Source: Paracoccaceae bacterium (GTDB lineage Bacteria > Pseudomonadota > Alphaproteobacteria > Rhodobacterales > Rhodobacteraceae). Taken from it: a stretch of 40,212 bases of DNA. Position 1 is the stretch's first letter. Each line of letters opens with the position of its first letter. The position numbers were made by a program, and so were the translations under genes. Shown here piece after piece: positions 9,112 through 17,949 of the stretch. The notes beneath the pieces are model-generated. The model saw only the letters and a program-made list of their open reading frames with translations, did no database searches and was not told where the DNA came from. The stretch covers positions 1-40,212 of the forward strand of contig JANQRL010000055.1 in assembly GCA_028284605.1 (NCBI GenBank), in the 5' to 3' direction.

Positions 9112-9377
9112 GGCGGCGGTGGGCTCCGGGAACGGCGTCCCAGCTACTTAGCTCTGGCCCCCGGCTCTGTAAACAAGGCCCGCACCCGCCGCCATCGCCC
9201 ACAAGATCAGAGCGGGCGAAGCCGAGATTGACAGAATCCGCCCGCACCGCGGGAGGGCGACCGGCCCCTAAAAACGAAACGTCTCCTGAATAGCCCGCTC
9301 TCACCGCCCCGGGTCCGGTCCTTACACGACCCGGTGCCGCCCCGCCTCGCCTGACGGACCGACACCGGCGCGACCGC

Positions 9378-10448
9378 TCATTCCGCTTCGAGAATGTCCG
9401 CGTCGTCCTCGGCCAGATCGAAATCGAGCCCGTGAGCGGCGCGGATCTTGTCCTCAATCTGAAGCGCGATGGCCGGATTCTCCTTCAGAAAGCCCTTGGC
9501 GTTCTCCCGCCCCTGACCGATGCGCTCGTCGCCATAGGAGAACCAGGCGCCGGATTTCTCCACCACCCCGGCCTTCACGCCGAGGTCGAGAAGCTCCCCG
9601 GTCTTGGAGATGCCTTCGCCATACATGATGTCGAACTCGACCTGCTTGAAGGGCGGCGCCACCTTGTTCTTCACGACCTTCACCCGGGTCTGGTTGCCGA
9701 CCACCTCGTCACGGTCCTTGATCGCCCCGATCCGGCGGATATCGAGACGGACGGAGGAATAGAATTTCAGCGCATTGCCGCCGGTCGTGGTCTCGGGCGA
9801 GCCGAACATGACACCGATCTTCATGCGGATCTGGTTGATGAAGATCACCATACAGTTCGACCGCGCGATGGAACCGGTGAGCTTGCGCATCGCCTGGGAC
9901 ATCAGCCTTGCGTGAACGCCGACCGACGAATCCCCCATATCGCCCTCAAGCTCCGAACGCGGGGTCAGGGCGGCCACCGAATCGACCACCACCATGTTGA
10001 CCGCGCCGGAGCGCACCAGCGTATCGGTGATCTCGAGCGCCTGCTCGCCGGTATCGGGCTGCGAGATCAGGAGTTCGTCCAGATTGACGCCCAGCTTCTT
10101 GGCATATTGCGGGTCGAGCGCGTGTTCGGCGTCGACAAAGGCGCAGACCCCGCCCTTCTTCTGTTCCTCGGCCACGCAATGGAGCGTCAGCGTCGTCTTG
10201 CCCGAGCTTTCCGGGCCGTAAATCTCCACGATGCGCCCCTTCGGCAGCCCGCCGATGCCGAGCGCGATGTCGAGCCCCAGCGAGCCCGTCGAGGTGGCCT
10301 CGATATCGGCGAGCTTGTTCTCGCCGCCGAGCTTCATGATCGAGCCCTTGCCGAACTGCCGCTCGATCTGCGCCAGCGCCGAATCGAGGGCCTTCTGCTT
10401 GTCCGCACCCGCCTTGTCGGTCATCTTCAGGAGTTCTGCCGTTGCCAT
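9378..10448 (-). CDS. recA: Recombinase RecA
   Basis: The DNA strand-exchange ATPase and LexA co-protease of recombinational repair. The 356-residue protein shows Walker [11 protein letters not shown] near residue 78, Walker [10 protein letters not shown] near 150, the L1 loop after [19 protein letters not shown] and L2 [20 protein letters not shown] near 205-224, plus the acidic tail [17 protein letters not shown] precedes ATG 10448. An SOS box sits 51-65 bases upstream of the start codon at 10499-10513, as expected for LexA control. A sulfotransferase-like gene is divergent, sharing the 194-bp intergenic region. Confidence 0.98.
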   Translation of the reverse strand: MATAELLKMTDKAGADKQKALDSALAQIERQFGKGSIMKLGGENKLADIEATSTGSLGLDIALGIGGLPKGRIVEIYGPESSGKTTLTLHCVAEEQKKGGVCAFVDAEHALDPQYAKKLGVNLDELLISQPDTGEQALEITDTLVRSGAVNMVVVDSVAALTPRSELEGDMGDSSVGVHARLMSQAMRKLTGSIARSNCMVIFINQIRMKIGVMFGSPETTTGGNALKFYSSVRLDIRRIGAIKDRDEVVGNQTRVKVVKNKVAPPFKQVEFDIMYGEGISKTGELLDLGVKAGVVEKSGAWFSYGDERIGQGRENAKGFLKENPAIALQIEDKIRAAHGLDFDLAEDDADILEAE

Positions 10449-10498
10449 GTTTTTCAGTCCTTATCCCACACGCCCTTTTGGGCGGCAATCGCTGCTTC

Positions 10499-10513
10499 GT
10501 TCGCCTCTTGTTC
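10499..10513 (-). promoter_or_regulatory. LexA (SOS) operator of recA
   Basis: GTTCGCCTCTTGTTC matches the alphaproteobacterial direct-repeat SOS box GTTC-N7-GTTC exactly (written on the plus strand; it reads GAAC-N7-GAAC towards recA). It lies 51-65 bases upstream of the recA start. It could also influence the divergent gene at 10643. Confidence 0.85.
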
Positions 10514-10642
10514 TCATCTTCATGAGGACAAAATGCGAACATTTCAACATAAATCTTCCCGACACGAGCTTTCGCCCCGAGAAGTTAAGGACTAGTTTAC
10601 GGTCCTGGGATGGCGGACGGGATTCTCACGAGACACCATTAG

Positions 10643-11239
10643 ATGCTTGTTTTCTGGGAAGAAAAACTGGTCTTTCTCGCCGTTCCCAAGACCGGGACGA
10701 CGGCGCTTGAGGGCGCGCTGGCGCCCCGCGCCTCTATGGTTCTGCGCGATCCGCCGCATTTGAAGCATTCTCCGGTCTACCGCTACCGGCGCTTCCTGAA
10801 GCCCTATTTCCGTCAGGCCGGCGGTCAGGAGATGGAAACCCTCGCCGTCGTGCGCAACCCGATCGACTGGCTCGGAAGCTGGTATCGCTATCGTCACCGG
10901 GACACGCTCGCCGGACACGAGAACAGCACGAGGGATGTCAGCTTCGACGCCTTCGTCGACGGGTATTGCAGGGGCAAGCCGCCCCCCTTTGCCGCGATCG
11001 GCTCCCAGGCCAAGTTCCTGCTGACCGGCGAGGGTGAGCTGGGCGTCGACCATCTCTTCCGCTACGAGGCCCAGGACCGGCTCATCGGTTTTCTGGAGAA
11101 CCGCCTCGATACGAAGATCGCGACCAAGCGGCTGAATGTCTCGCCGACGATGACGCTCTCCCTCTCGCCGGAGATCGAGGCGAAGCTCCGCAACAAACGC
11201 GCCGACGAGTTCCGGGTCTGGGAGATGGGTCAGGGCTGA
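10643..11239 (+). CDS. Sulfotransferase-family protein
   Basis: A 198-residue cytosolic protein with the features of the P-loop sulfotransferase fold: the 5'-phosphosulfate-binding loop VPKTGTTALEGAL near residues 14-26 and the 3'-phosphate-binding segment VVRNPIDWLGSWYRYR near residues 69-84, where the Arg and a following Ser would contact PAPS. It is short for a sulfotransferase and lacks an obvious second half of the acceptor-binding region, so the acceptor cannot be guessed. It is divergent from recA and ends 10 bases inside the 3' end of the convergent nagA gene. Confidence 0.75.
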   Translation: MLVFWEEKLVFLAVPKTGTTALEGALAPRASMVLRDPPHLKHSPVYRYRRFLKPYFRQAGGQEMETLAVVRNPIDWLGSWYRYRHRDTLAGHENSTRDVSFDAFVDGYCRGKPPPFAAIGSQAKFLLTGEGELGVDHLFRYEAQDRLIGFLENRLDTKIATKRLNVSPTMTLSLSPEIEAKLRNKRADEFRVWEMGQG

Positions 11240-12336
11240 GGCAGCGGGGTGAGGCGTCCCTCCGCGTCGAGCAGGATCAGGTCCTCCAGGGGCCGCCCGT
11301 CAAGCCGCGCGAGATCGGGCCGTCCGATCAGTTCCGCCGGACGGGTGATCGCCATGCGGAGCGCCTGATCCGGGGCGGCGCCAACCTCCGCGATCATCAG
11401 CCGCAGCGCCTCGGCCATGCTCAGATGCGCCCCGGCAAGGCGGCCTTCGGCGTTGATCAGCCGCCCGCCCTCCAGCGTCAGCGTCTGGCCTTGAAGCTCA
11501 AAACTCTCCGGCCCGCCCAATGTGGGCATCGCGTCGGAGACCAGAAAGAGGCTTTCGGGCTTGAGGCGGAGCGCGAGGCGTAGGGTCTCGAACGCCACGT
11601 GATGCCCGTCGCAGATCACCCCGGCCATTGCGTCGGACGAGAGCGCGGCCCCGACCATCCCCGGTTCGCGGGAGCCGAGCGGTGACATCGCGTTGAAGAG
11701 ATGGGTGACGGCGCGGGCCCCGGCATCGAGCGCGGCGCGGCCCGTGTCTGCTGTCGCATCGGAATGGCCCAGCGAGACCACCGCGCCCATCTCCGCCAGT
11801 CGGGCGATCTGCGCCTCTGTCGCGGCCTCGGGCGCCAGGGTGATCATCACGGCAAGGCCGGCGGCGCGGAGCCGTTCGACCTCGGCGATGGTCTGGTCAT
11901 CGAGCGGGCGAAGGAACCGCGCCGCATGGGTGCCGAGTCGCGCCTCGGCCAGATGCGGCCCCTCCAGATGCAGCCCGAGCAAGCCCGGCCTCCCCCGTGC
12001 CGCCAAAGCCGCGTCCACGGCCCGGGCCTGAACGAGCGGGCTGTCTGAAATCAGCGTCGGCAGGATCGCCACGGTGCCGAAGCGGCGATGGGCGGCGGCG
12101 ATGGTGGCCATGCCTTCGGGGCTCGGGTCAGAGTTCAGCAGCACACCGCCGCCGCCATTGACCTGAAGGTCGACGAATCCCGGAGAGAGGGTGCCAACGC
12201 AGCGCCGGATCTCCGCGCCTGCCGGCACGGCGTCCCGCGGCTGAACGGCACCGACCCGGCCCGCCCGGATGTCCACCGCCATGCCCTCGCGCAGGGCGGT
12301 GCCGTCGAAGAGATGTGTTGGGGCGAGCCAGGTCAT
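11230..12336 (-). CDS. nagA: N-acetylglucosamine-6-phosphate deacetylase
   Basis: Removes acetate from GlcNAc-6-phosphate to give GlcN-6-phosphate in cytosolic amino-sugar and peptidoglycan recycling. The 368-residue amidohydrolase has GFVDLQVNGGGG near residue 55, the metal ligand motif LHLEGPHL near 120, GHSDA near 187, THLFNAM near 208, GVICDGHHV, and the catalytic Asp in LVSDAMP near 263. The start ATG 12336, with AGAGG or GGAGGA just upstream, is preferred over the longer frame because its first bases overlap the nagK stop (ATGA) and MTWLAPTHLFDG is a natural beginning. No nagB deaminase gene is nearby, so the product must be handled elsewhere. Confidence 0.93.
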   Translation of the reverse strand: MTWLAPTHLFDGTALREGMAVDIRAGRVGAVQPRDAVPAGAEIRRCVGTLSPGFVDLQVNGGGGVLLNSDPSPEGMATIAAAHRRFGTVAILPTLISDSPLVQARAVDAALAARGRPGLLGLHLEGPHLAEARLGTHAARFLRPLDDQTIAEVERLRAAGLAVMITLAPEAATEAQIARLAEMGAVVSLGHSDATADTGRAALDAGARAVTHLFNAMSPLGSREPGMVGAALSSDAMAGVICDGHHVAFETLRLALRLKPESLFLVSDAMPTLGGPESFELQGQTLTLEGGRLINAEGRLAGAHLSMAEALRLMIAEVGAAPDQALRMAITRPAELIGRPDLARLDGRPLEDLILLDAEGRLTPLPQP

Positions 12337-13232
12337 CCTCTGTCCTCCAAAGCGGAAAAGGCGGCCCCGCGCGCACCGCTCTCCGGGCCGCCGGTCGCCA
12401 GGGCGATTTCCGGCAAAGGCGCGTCGTCCCAAGCAGTCGCCTCAAGGGCCCGCCGGATCCCCGTCGAGGTGTCGGGCAAGGCAGAGAGCCCGCCGGCCAG
12501 GACCACGATCTCGGGATCATGGGTGAGGGTCAGGGTCCAGATCAGATCGGCGACCAGACTGTGCCAGACCGCCAGGACCGGCCCCTCGCCGGCAAGCTCT
12601 TCCGGGGCCCGCCGCTGCCCCGTCAGCGCCTTATCGAGCCGGGTCAGGCCGGGCCCGGAGATCAGTGTCTCGATGCAGCCAATCCGACCGGTGCCGCCGC
12701 GGACCAGCGGCAGGTTGTGGGCTGCCACCAGATGCGCAGGCGCCGAGCTTTGCCCGACCTCCCCGGCGATCCCATGGGCACCCGTCACGAGCTGGCCTTG
12801 CCGGACGATCCCCGCGCCCACTCCGGTCCCGAGCGACAGCGTCAGCGCCGGGTTCCTCCCCTGCCCGGCCCCGAACCGCGCCTCGGCGACGGCCACGGCA
12901 TGGGCATCGTTGAGCAGCGTGACCGGCCCCAGCCGGCCCAGCAGATCGGCATCGAAAAGCTGCCCGTCCATGGCGAGGTTGGCCGCGCGCCAGCGGCCGC
13001 TCTCGGCCCCCTTCACCCCCGGCGTACCGAGGCCGAGCGGCAGGTCCGGCAAATGCGCCCGCAGGCCCTCCAGCATGTCCAGAAGTGCGGGATAATCCCC
13101 CGGCGTCGCCCCGCGCCAGGACCAGAGGAGCCCGCCCTTGGCATCGAAGAGCCCCGCCGCGATCTTGCTGCCGCCGAGGTCGATCCCCGCCGCCACGGCC
13201 CGCTCCGCCCCGGTGATCTCGTCGAACCCCAT
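12333..13232 (-). CDS. ROK-family sugar kinase, probable N-acetylglucosamine kinase
   Basis: A ROK-type kinase; the pairing with nagA suggests phosphorylation of GlcNAc (or a related amino sugar) to the 6-phosphate in the cytosol. The 299-residue product has the phosphate-1 loop AGIDLGGSKIAAG near residues 14-27, the catalytic region VTLLNDAHAVAVAE with the Asp base, and the phosphate-2 loop LSLGTGVGAGIV. The ROK zinc motif CxCGxxGCxE is degraded: it reads GGTGRIGCIE, with two of three cysteines missing. ATG 13232 is chosen for its AGGA upstream; a TTG at 13268 would add 12 residues. It overlaps nagA by four bases and follows fahA after 38 bases. Confidence 0.85.
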   Translation of the reverse strand: MGFDEITGAERAVAAGIDLGGSKIAAGLFDAKGGLLWSWRGATPGDYPALLDMLEGLRAHLPDLPLGLGTPGVKGAESGRWRAANLAMDGQLFDADLLGRLGPVTLLNDAHAVAVAEARFGAGQGRNPALTLSLGTGVGAGIVRQGQLVTGAHGIAGEVGQSSAPAHLVAAHNLPLVRGGTGRIGCIETLISGPGLTRLDKALTGQRRAPEELAGEGPVLAVWHSLVADLIWTLTLTHDPEIVVLAGGLSALPDTSTGIRRALEATAWDDAPLPEIALATGGPESGARGAAFSALEDRG

Positions 13233-13270
13233 GGGTCCTGTGATGGGCGATGCCCGGCGCCTTGGCAAGC

Positions 13271-14236
13271 TCAGGCCCGGACCTCCTGGTCGATAGCGCC
13301 GAAGATGTCCCGACCTTCGCCGTCCTCCATCCAGATCCGCACCCGGTCCCCGGGCCTGAGGAACGGCGTCCGGGGATGCCCGTGCAGGATCGTCTCCACC
13401 ATCCGCTGCTCGGCGATACAGGCATAGCCCGCGCCGCCCGCGTCCACCGGCGCCCCCGGCCCGCCATCGGCGCCCCGGTTCGACACGGTGCCGGAGCCGA
13501 TGATGGTCCCGGCGGAGAGATCGCGGGTCTTCGCGGCATGGGCGATGAGCGTCGGAAAATCGAAACTCATCTCCGGCCCGGTCTCCAGCCGCCCGAAGGG
13601 CGCCCCGTTGAGGTCGACCTTGAGCACCCCGTGGAGCCGCCCGTCGCGCCAGCCGGGGCAGTCCGCCACCGCTACCGCGAGCGGCGAAAACGCCGAAGCC
13701 GGTTTCGACTGCACGAAGCCGAAGCCCTTGGCCAGTTCGTCAGAGATCAGTCCGCGCAGGGAGATATCGTTGCAGAGCATCACATAGCGGATCGCCGCCG
13801 CCGCCCGCGCCGGATCCCCGCCTCTCGGCACGAACCCGGTGATGACCGCGATCTCGCCCTCGAAATCGATCCCCCAATCCGGGTCGCCGGTGATCGGATC
13901 GGTCGGCCCGAGAAACCCGTCCGAGGCGCCCTGATACATCAACGGTTCGGTGCGAAGGCGGGCGGGCATCTCGGCGCCGCGCGCCTGCCGGACCAATTCC
14001 ACATGGTTGAGATAGGCCGACCCGTCGAGGAACTGGAACGCCCGAGGCAAGGGGGCCAGTGCCGCCCCCATATCGAACGGCTCAGGCTGCCCGAGCCGCG
14101 CCTCGATCTCCTCCGCCGTCGCGTCCGCGTCGAGCGCATCCTGCATGCGCCAGCCCTCAACCGGCCGGCAGGCGGCGCCCTCCACAGCCACCAACCGCCC
14201 GTCCGGCGTGCCGTCCCTCAGCGTCGCCAGCCTCAC
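13271..14236 (-). CDS. fahA: Fumarylacetoacetase (FAH family)
   Basis: Hydrolyses fumarylacetoacetate to fumarate and acetoacetate, the last step of tyrosine/homogentisate degradation. The 321-residue length fits the short bacterial enzymes. The FAH domain shows the metal-binding set: [11 protein letters not shown] near residue 125 (Asp and Glu), then [11 protein letters not shown] near 155 and [13 protein letters not shown], with GSGTVSNRG near 250 forming the active-site loop. Its ATG overlaps the hmgA stop region by four bases, so the two genes are translationally coupled. The isomerase gene maiA, often the third member, is absent: nagK follows instead. Confidence 0.92.
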   Translation of the reverse strand: MRLATLRDGTPDGRLVAVEGAACRPVEGWRMQDALDADATAEEIEARLGQPEPFDMGAALAPLPRAFQFLDGSAYLNHVELVRQARGAEMPARLRTEPLMYQGASDGFLGPTDPITGDPDWGIDFEGEIAVITGFVPRGGDPARAAAAIRYVMLCNDISLRGLISDELAKGFGFVQSKPASAFSPLAVAVADCPGWRDGRLHGVLKVDLNGAPFGRLETGPEMSFDFPTLIAHAAKTRDLSAGTIIGSGTVSNRGADGGPGAPVDAGGAGYACIAEQRMVETILHGHPRTPFLRPGDRVRIWMEDGEGRDIFGAIDQEVRA

Positions 14237-15594
14237 TTCAGCCCCGGCGTGCCGTCGAACTTCTTCTCAAGCCCCTCCCAGCAGTCGATGTAATCGTCCT
14301 GCATCGGCGCCTCCTCGGCGGCGAAGCGGGTGAGGTGCTGCGGAAATCGGGTCTCGAACATGAAGGACATCGTGTCACTCATCTTCTCCGGGCCCAGCTC
14401 CACATTCGACGCCCCCTCGAAAGCCGGCTGGTCCGGCCCATGGGGCAGCATCATGTTGTGCAGGCTGATCCCGCCGGGGACGAAGCCCTCGGGCTTGGCG
14501 TCATAGATGCCGTGGATATTGCCCATCAACTCCGACATGACGTTCTTGTGGTACCAGGGCGGGCGGAACGTGTCCTCGGCCACGGACCAGCGGTCACGGA
14601 AGAGCACGAAGTCGATATTGGCGGTGCCCTCGACGCCGGAGGGCGCCGTCAGCACGGTGAAGATCGACGGGTCCGGGTGGTCGAAGAGCACCGCGCCGAC
14701 CGGGCAGTAGGTCCGCAGATCGTATTTCCACGGCGCGTAATTGCCATGCCAGGCGACGACATCGAGCGGGCTCTGGCCGATCTCGGTGCGGTGGAACTGG
14801 CCGCACCATTTCACGGTCAGCGTGGACGGCACCTCGCGATCCTCGAAGGCCGCGACGGGCGTCTTGAAGTCGCGCCGGTTGGCCATGCAATTGGCGCCGA
14901 TCGGGCCGCGATTGGGCAGGTCGAACTTCTGGCCGTAATTCTCGCAGACGAAGCCCCGCGCCGGGCCGTCGAGCAGCTCGACCCGGTAGACGAGGCCGCG
15001 CGGGATGAGCGCGATCTCCTGGGGTTCGATGTCGATTACGCCAAGCTCGGTCAGAAACCGCAGCCGCCCCTCCTGCGGCACCACCAGCAGTTCGGAATCC
15101 GCCGAGAAGAAGTAATCGTCCTCCATCAACGCGGTGACGAGATAGACATGGGCGGCCATGCCGACCTGGGTGTTCACATCCCCCGCAGTGGTCATGGTCC
15201 GCATGCCGGTGAGCCAGGTCAGGGGCTCGTCGGCATGGGGCACCGGGTCCCAGCGGTACTGGCCGAGGCTCGCCAGCCCGGGATCGACCGCCGGCGCCGT
15301 CACCCAATAGGGCAGATCGATCCGCACGTAGCGGCCGTTATGCTTCACCGAAGGCCGGATGCGGTAGCACCAGGTGCGTTCATTGCTGTGCCCGGGCGCG
15401 GTGAAGGCGGTGCCGGAAAGCTGCTCGCCATAGAGGCCGTAATTGCACTTCTGCGGCGAATTCCGGCCCTGGGGCAGCGCGTCGGGCAGCGCCTCGGTCT
15501 CGAAATCGTTGCCGAAGCCCGGCATGTAGCCGGGATGGGCGCCGGGGATCGCCGGGGCGCGGGTCATCCGGTCCGGCAGCATTTCGCGGGTCAT
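14233..15594 (-). CDS. hmgA: Homogentisate 1,2-dioxygenase
   Basis: Opens the ring of homogentisate with O2 to give maleylacetoacetate, using a mononuclear Fe(II). The 453-residue product is standard length: [20 protein letters not shown] opens the fold, HGTPGLK-type end at the C-terminus, and the iron-site segment [20 protein letters not shown] near residues 320-340 supplies the first His and the Glu, with a further His in [12 protein letters not shown] near 363. The start ATG 15594 has AAGGAGG at 15599-15605; in-frame ATGs at 15627 and 15642 are weaker, and 15642 lies inside the operator. A MarR-type regulator is divergent, and the operator at 15638-15661 overlaps the expected promoter. Confidence 0.96.
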   Translation of the reverse strand: MTREMLPDRMTRAPAIPGAHPGYMPGFGNDFETEALPDALPQGRNSPQKCNYGLYGEQLSGTAFTAPGHSNERTWCYRIRPSVKHNGRYVRIDLPYWVTAPAVDPGLASLGQYRWDPVPHADEPLTWLTGMRTMTTAGDVNTQVGMAAHVYLVTALMEDDYFFSADSELLVVPQEGRLRFLTELGVIDIEPQEIALIPRGLVYRVELLDGPARGFVCENYGQKFDLPNRGPIGANCMANRRDFKTPVAAFEDREVPSTLTVKWCGQFHRTEIGQSPLDVVAWHGNYAPWKYDLRTYCPVGAVLFDHPDPSIFTVLTAPSGVEGTANIDFVLFRDRWSVAEDTFRPPWYHKNVMSELMGNIHGIYDAKPEGFVPGGISLHNMMLPHGPDQPAFEGASNVELGPEKMSDTMSFMFETRFPQHLTRFAAEEAPMQDDYIDCWEGLEKKFDGTPGLK

Positions 15595-15637
15595 GGGCTC
15601 CTCCTTGCCAAAGAGCGGCTCCGACATAGCTCTCTCG

Positions 15638-15661
15638 ACCAATACAGGCGGCCATATTGGT
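15638..15661. promoter_or_regulatory. Probable MarR-family operator between hmgA and its regulator
   Basis: Perfect inverted repeat ACCAATA-N10-TATTGGT in the short region between the divergent hmgA operon and the MarR gene. The spacing between half-site centres (17 bp) and the location fit a dimeric winged-helix repressor controlling both directions. A homogentisate-pathway ligand is inferred from gene content only. Confidence 0.75.
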
Positions 15662-15696
15662 TGAAAATGTAACTAACAAGGGGGGCGCGAGCCGCG

Positions 15697-16122
15697 ATGC
15701 GCGACGATTTCGACCTGTCGGACTTCCTGCCCTATGCGCTGAACCGGGCGGCGGAACGCACCGGGCGGGACTTCGAGAAGATCTACAAGGGGCGCTACGG
15801 GCTTCTGCGGACCGAGTGGCGGGTTCTGTTCCATCTCGGGCGTCACGGGGCGATGAGTGCGCGGGATATCTGTGCGCTGGCGGGGCTGCACAAGACCAAG
15901 GTGAGCCGCGCGGTGGCAGCACTGGAGGCGCGGCGGTACCTGACCCGGGCGCAGGACCAGATCGACCGGCGGGTGGAGCTTTTGTCGCTGACCAGGGCCG
16001 GGCGGGCGGTGTTCGCCGATCTCGAAGGCGAGGCGCGGCGCTATGACCGGACGCTTCTGGCGGCGCTGTCGGAGGGCGAGGTGGAGACCCTGCGGCGCTG
16101 TCTGGCGCAGCTGGCGGGTTAG
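15697..16122 (+). CDS. MarR-family transcriptional regulator (HmgR-like)
   Basis: A 141-residue MarR protein: N-terminal dimerisation helix LSDFLPYALNRAAERTGRDF, then the winged helix with RYGLLRTEWRVLFHLGRHG, recognition helix LAGLHKTKVSRAVAALEARRYL near residues 63-83, and the wing DQIDRRVELLSLTRAGR near 87-103. The start ATG 15697 follows a purine-rich AAGGGGGG at 15678-15686. It is divergent from hmgA-fahA with a perfect inverted repeat between them, so it most likely represses homogentisate catabolism and itself. The ligand is not shown by the sequence. Confidence 0.92.
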   Translation: MRDDFDLSDFLPYALNRAAERTGRDFEKIYKGRYGLLRTEWRVLFHLGRHGAMSARDICALAGLHKTKVSRAVAALEARRYLTRAQDQIDRRVELLSLTRAGRAVFADLEGEARRYDRTLLAALSEGEVETLRRCLAQLAG

Positions 16123-16187
16123 GACGGGCCGACTGACAGGTTAACCGAAGACTCTGCTCGCACGAGGCAGGCGGCGCTCTCCGCGCG

Positions 16188-16327
16188 CCGGGCATCGACA
16201 GACCGGGGGATGGCGATCCAACGGCTGAGCTAAGGCGATTTATGCCAGCCAAGCACATCCCTTGCTCCGAGCTATGTGCCCAGCCCGACCAAATCGCCAG
16301 CCCGCGGGACGGTCTGTCGATGCCCGG
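16188..16327 (-). repeat. 140-bp dispersed repeat with terminal inverted repeats, copy B
   Basis: Inverted copy of the element at 1934-2073: 18-bp terminal repeats at 16188-16205 and 16310-16327 are identical to those of copy A, and 122 of 140 positions agree when reverse-complemented, with no gap. It fills most of the 312-base interval between the MarR gene and the YeeE/YedE gene, which contains no ORF I would call. Similarity also runs about 30 bases past 16327 (GCGCCTTCGGCTTG...CGGGCGGGG). Confidence 0.85.
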
Positions 16328-16434
16328 CGCCTTCGGCTTGATTCCGGGCGGGGAAGGAGAAGAACCGTAGCTCTTTGGCCCTGTGCTCCGGCGTATCGCA
16401 ACACCGTATTGGCGGCGCCATCCGAGAGCCGATC

Positions 16435-17514
16435 CTACGCCGCCTGCCCCACCCCGCCCGGCGCCGCACCGGCCCGGTCGGTCAGCAGCACGGTCAGGAC
16501 CGCCCCCACCCACATCGCGGCCAGCGCCACCCAGGCGGTCAGCGCGAAGATCGCCCCGCCGGTGACGCCGGCCCCCACCGCGCAGCCGCCCGCCAGCATC
16601 GCCCCGAAGCCCATCAACGCCGCCCCGGCGAAATAGCGCAACATGCCGGAAGGCGGACCTTCGAAGCCCTGGAGCCGCCATTCCCGGGTCAGGAGCGCCA
16701 TCAGTGCGGCCCCGACGAAGACCCCCGGCACCAGCCCGACATTGAACCCCAGCGGCATGTTGCGTTCGTTGACAAGCCCCATGAGCGTGTCGGCCGAGGG
16801 GCCGGTGAAGCTGACCGAGCCGGGGATCAGCGGCTCGAAAGAAACCTGGGTCATCGCATAGGTGAAGACCCAGCCGGCTGCGACCGCGAGACCAACCCCG
16901 AGGGCCGCGACGGCGCGGGTAAGGCCGACCCCGTTCCGGAGCGTGAGCAGGAGGGCGAGCGCCAGAACCGCGGCCCCCGCCGCGATCCCGGCGCCGGGGC
17001 CCAGCCCGGCCGCGGCGAGGAGGGCGGGCGCGGCACCACCCTCGACGGTCCAGAGCCCGGCCAGACCGTCGCGCGCCGGGGCGAGCCCGCCGCGCAGCGC
17101 CGCCTGGGCCACGATGGTCAGGATCAGCCCGGCCACCAGGGCGCGCAGATTGCCGGTGCCGGAGAGCACCAGAAGCCGGCTCGCGCAGCCGCGCGCCAGC
17201 ACCATGCCCGCACCGAACATCAATCCTCCGAGGATCGCCCCCGAAAGGCTGCCCGTGCCGGCGATCTGGCGGGCTTCGGAGATGTCGAGGAAACCGGCAG
17301 CAATGGCCCCCTGAACGCCCAGTACCGCGGCGCCGAAGGCCAGAAGCCAGACGGCGGTCTTCGGCCCGAGCCGGGCGGCGGCGAACTCGGCGGTGGCGGC
17401 GCGCAGGCAGAACCGGGAATGCTGCGCCATGACGCCGAAGAGCAGGCCGACGAGGAGCCCGCCGGCGAACATCACCGCGCCGTCACCATAGGTTTCGATC
17501 AGGGTTTCAAGCAT
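16435..17514 (-). CDS. YeeE/YedE family sulfur-compound transporter (SoxT/TsuA-like)
   Basis: A 359-residue inner-membrane protein of the family that includes the thiosulfate transporter TsuA/YeeE; relatives called SoxT are found in sox clusters. Two homologous halves and about nine to ten membrane helices are visible. The three cysteines thought to pass thiosulfate along the pore are present: Cys36 (HSRFCLR), Cys110 (LARGCASR) and Cys311 (LAGGCAVGAGVTGG). It is the last gene of the minus-strand sulfur region but is separated from the DUF302 gene by 435 bases containing repeats, so it may have its own promoter. Transport of thiosulfate, or export of a sulfur by-product, is inference from family and context. 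Confidence 0.87.
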   Translation of the reverse strand: MLETLIETYGDGAVMFAGGLLVGLLFGVMAQHSRFCLRAATAEFAAARLGPKTAVWLLAFGAAVLGVQGAIAAGFLDISEARQIAGTGSLSGAILGGLMFGAGMVLARGCASRLLVLSGTGNLRALVAGLILTIVAQAALRGGLAPARDGLAGLWTVEGGAAPALLAAAGLGPGAGIAAGAAVLALALLLTLRNGVGLTRAVAALGVGLAVAAGWVFTYAMTQVSFEPLIPGSVSFTGPSADTLMGLVNERNMPLGFNVGLVPGVFVGAALMALLTREWRLQGFEGPPSGMLRYFAGAALMGFGAMLAGGCAVGAGVTGGAIFALTAWVALAAMWVGAVLTVLLTDRAGAAPGGVGQAA

Positions 17515-17663
17515 GAGGCCGTCCGTCCGCGTCGCTGGCGCGACGGTACCCTCAGGGGCGGTGGTGGGGCCTTGATGTGGGTCAAGGGGTCTGCGCCGGC
17601 CTTAGCACAAACCAAGTCGAAGCTACGCGGCGCGGAACAGAGGCGAAGCCGACCGCGCATCGC

Positions 17664-17778
17664 GTCGCCATTGTCGCTCGGACCGTCGTCCATTGGGCTC
17701 GGAGTTGCCGGTGGGTGCGCCATTGGTCCGAGCACCACCGGCGACGGCGCCTCAATGAACGACCGCAACAATGGCGAC
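17664..17778. repeat. Long nested imperfect hairpin upstream of the YeeE/YedE gene
   Basis: Three nested inverted arms share one axis: GTCGCCATTGT (17664-17674) with its exact complement at 17768-17778; 17683-17697 with 17751-17765 (12 of 15 pairs); and GCCGGTGGGTGC (17707-17718) with GCACCACCGGC (17732-17742, one bulged base). The loop is 13 bases. There is no ORF; with the adjoining copy C this explains most of the 435-base gene-free interval 17515-17949. A structured RNA or a decayed inverted-repeat element are both possible. Confidence 0.6.
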
Positions 17779-17900
17779 CGCCCCGACGGACCGGCGATTG
17801 GGTGACGACAGCGCATCGCTTAAGCTTCGTTCGGATGTGGCGGAGATAAAGCGCATAGAACACCGGTTGGATCGCCGCTCCGCGGCCCGTCGATGCACGG
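17764..17900 (+). repeat. Degenerate copy C of the 140-bp dispersed repeat
   Basis: The last 40 bases (17861-17900) match the right end of copies A and B at 31 positions without gaps (GGTTGGATCGCC...GTCGATGCACGG), and an internal left segment (CCCCGACGG.CCGGCGATTGGG) also aligns with about three gaps. The left terminal repeat is largely lost. Its orientation is opposite to copy B, so copies B and C bracket the YeeE/YedE gene as an inverted pair. Confidence 0.6.
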
Positions 17901-17949
17901 TCTCCGTTGGTCCATTGGGTGAGGCAAGTCCGGTTGACCCGGTCCGCCC

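Noticed and set aside
6754-9231. Very long plus-strand frame (825 codons) opposite alaS
   Set aside because: It is the antisense shadow of alaS, caused by high GC; its translation is rich in Arg/Gly/His/Pro with no domain, whereas the alaS frame has all expected motifs.
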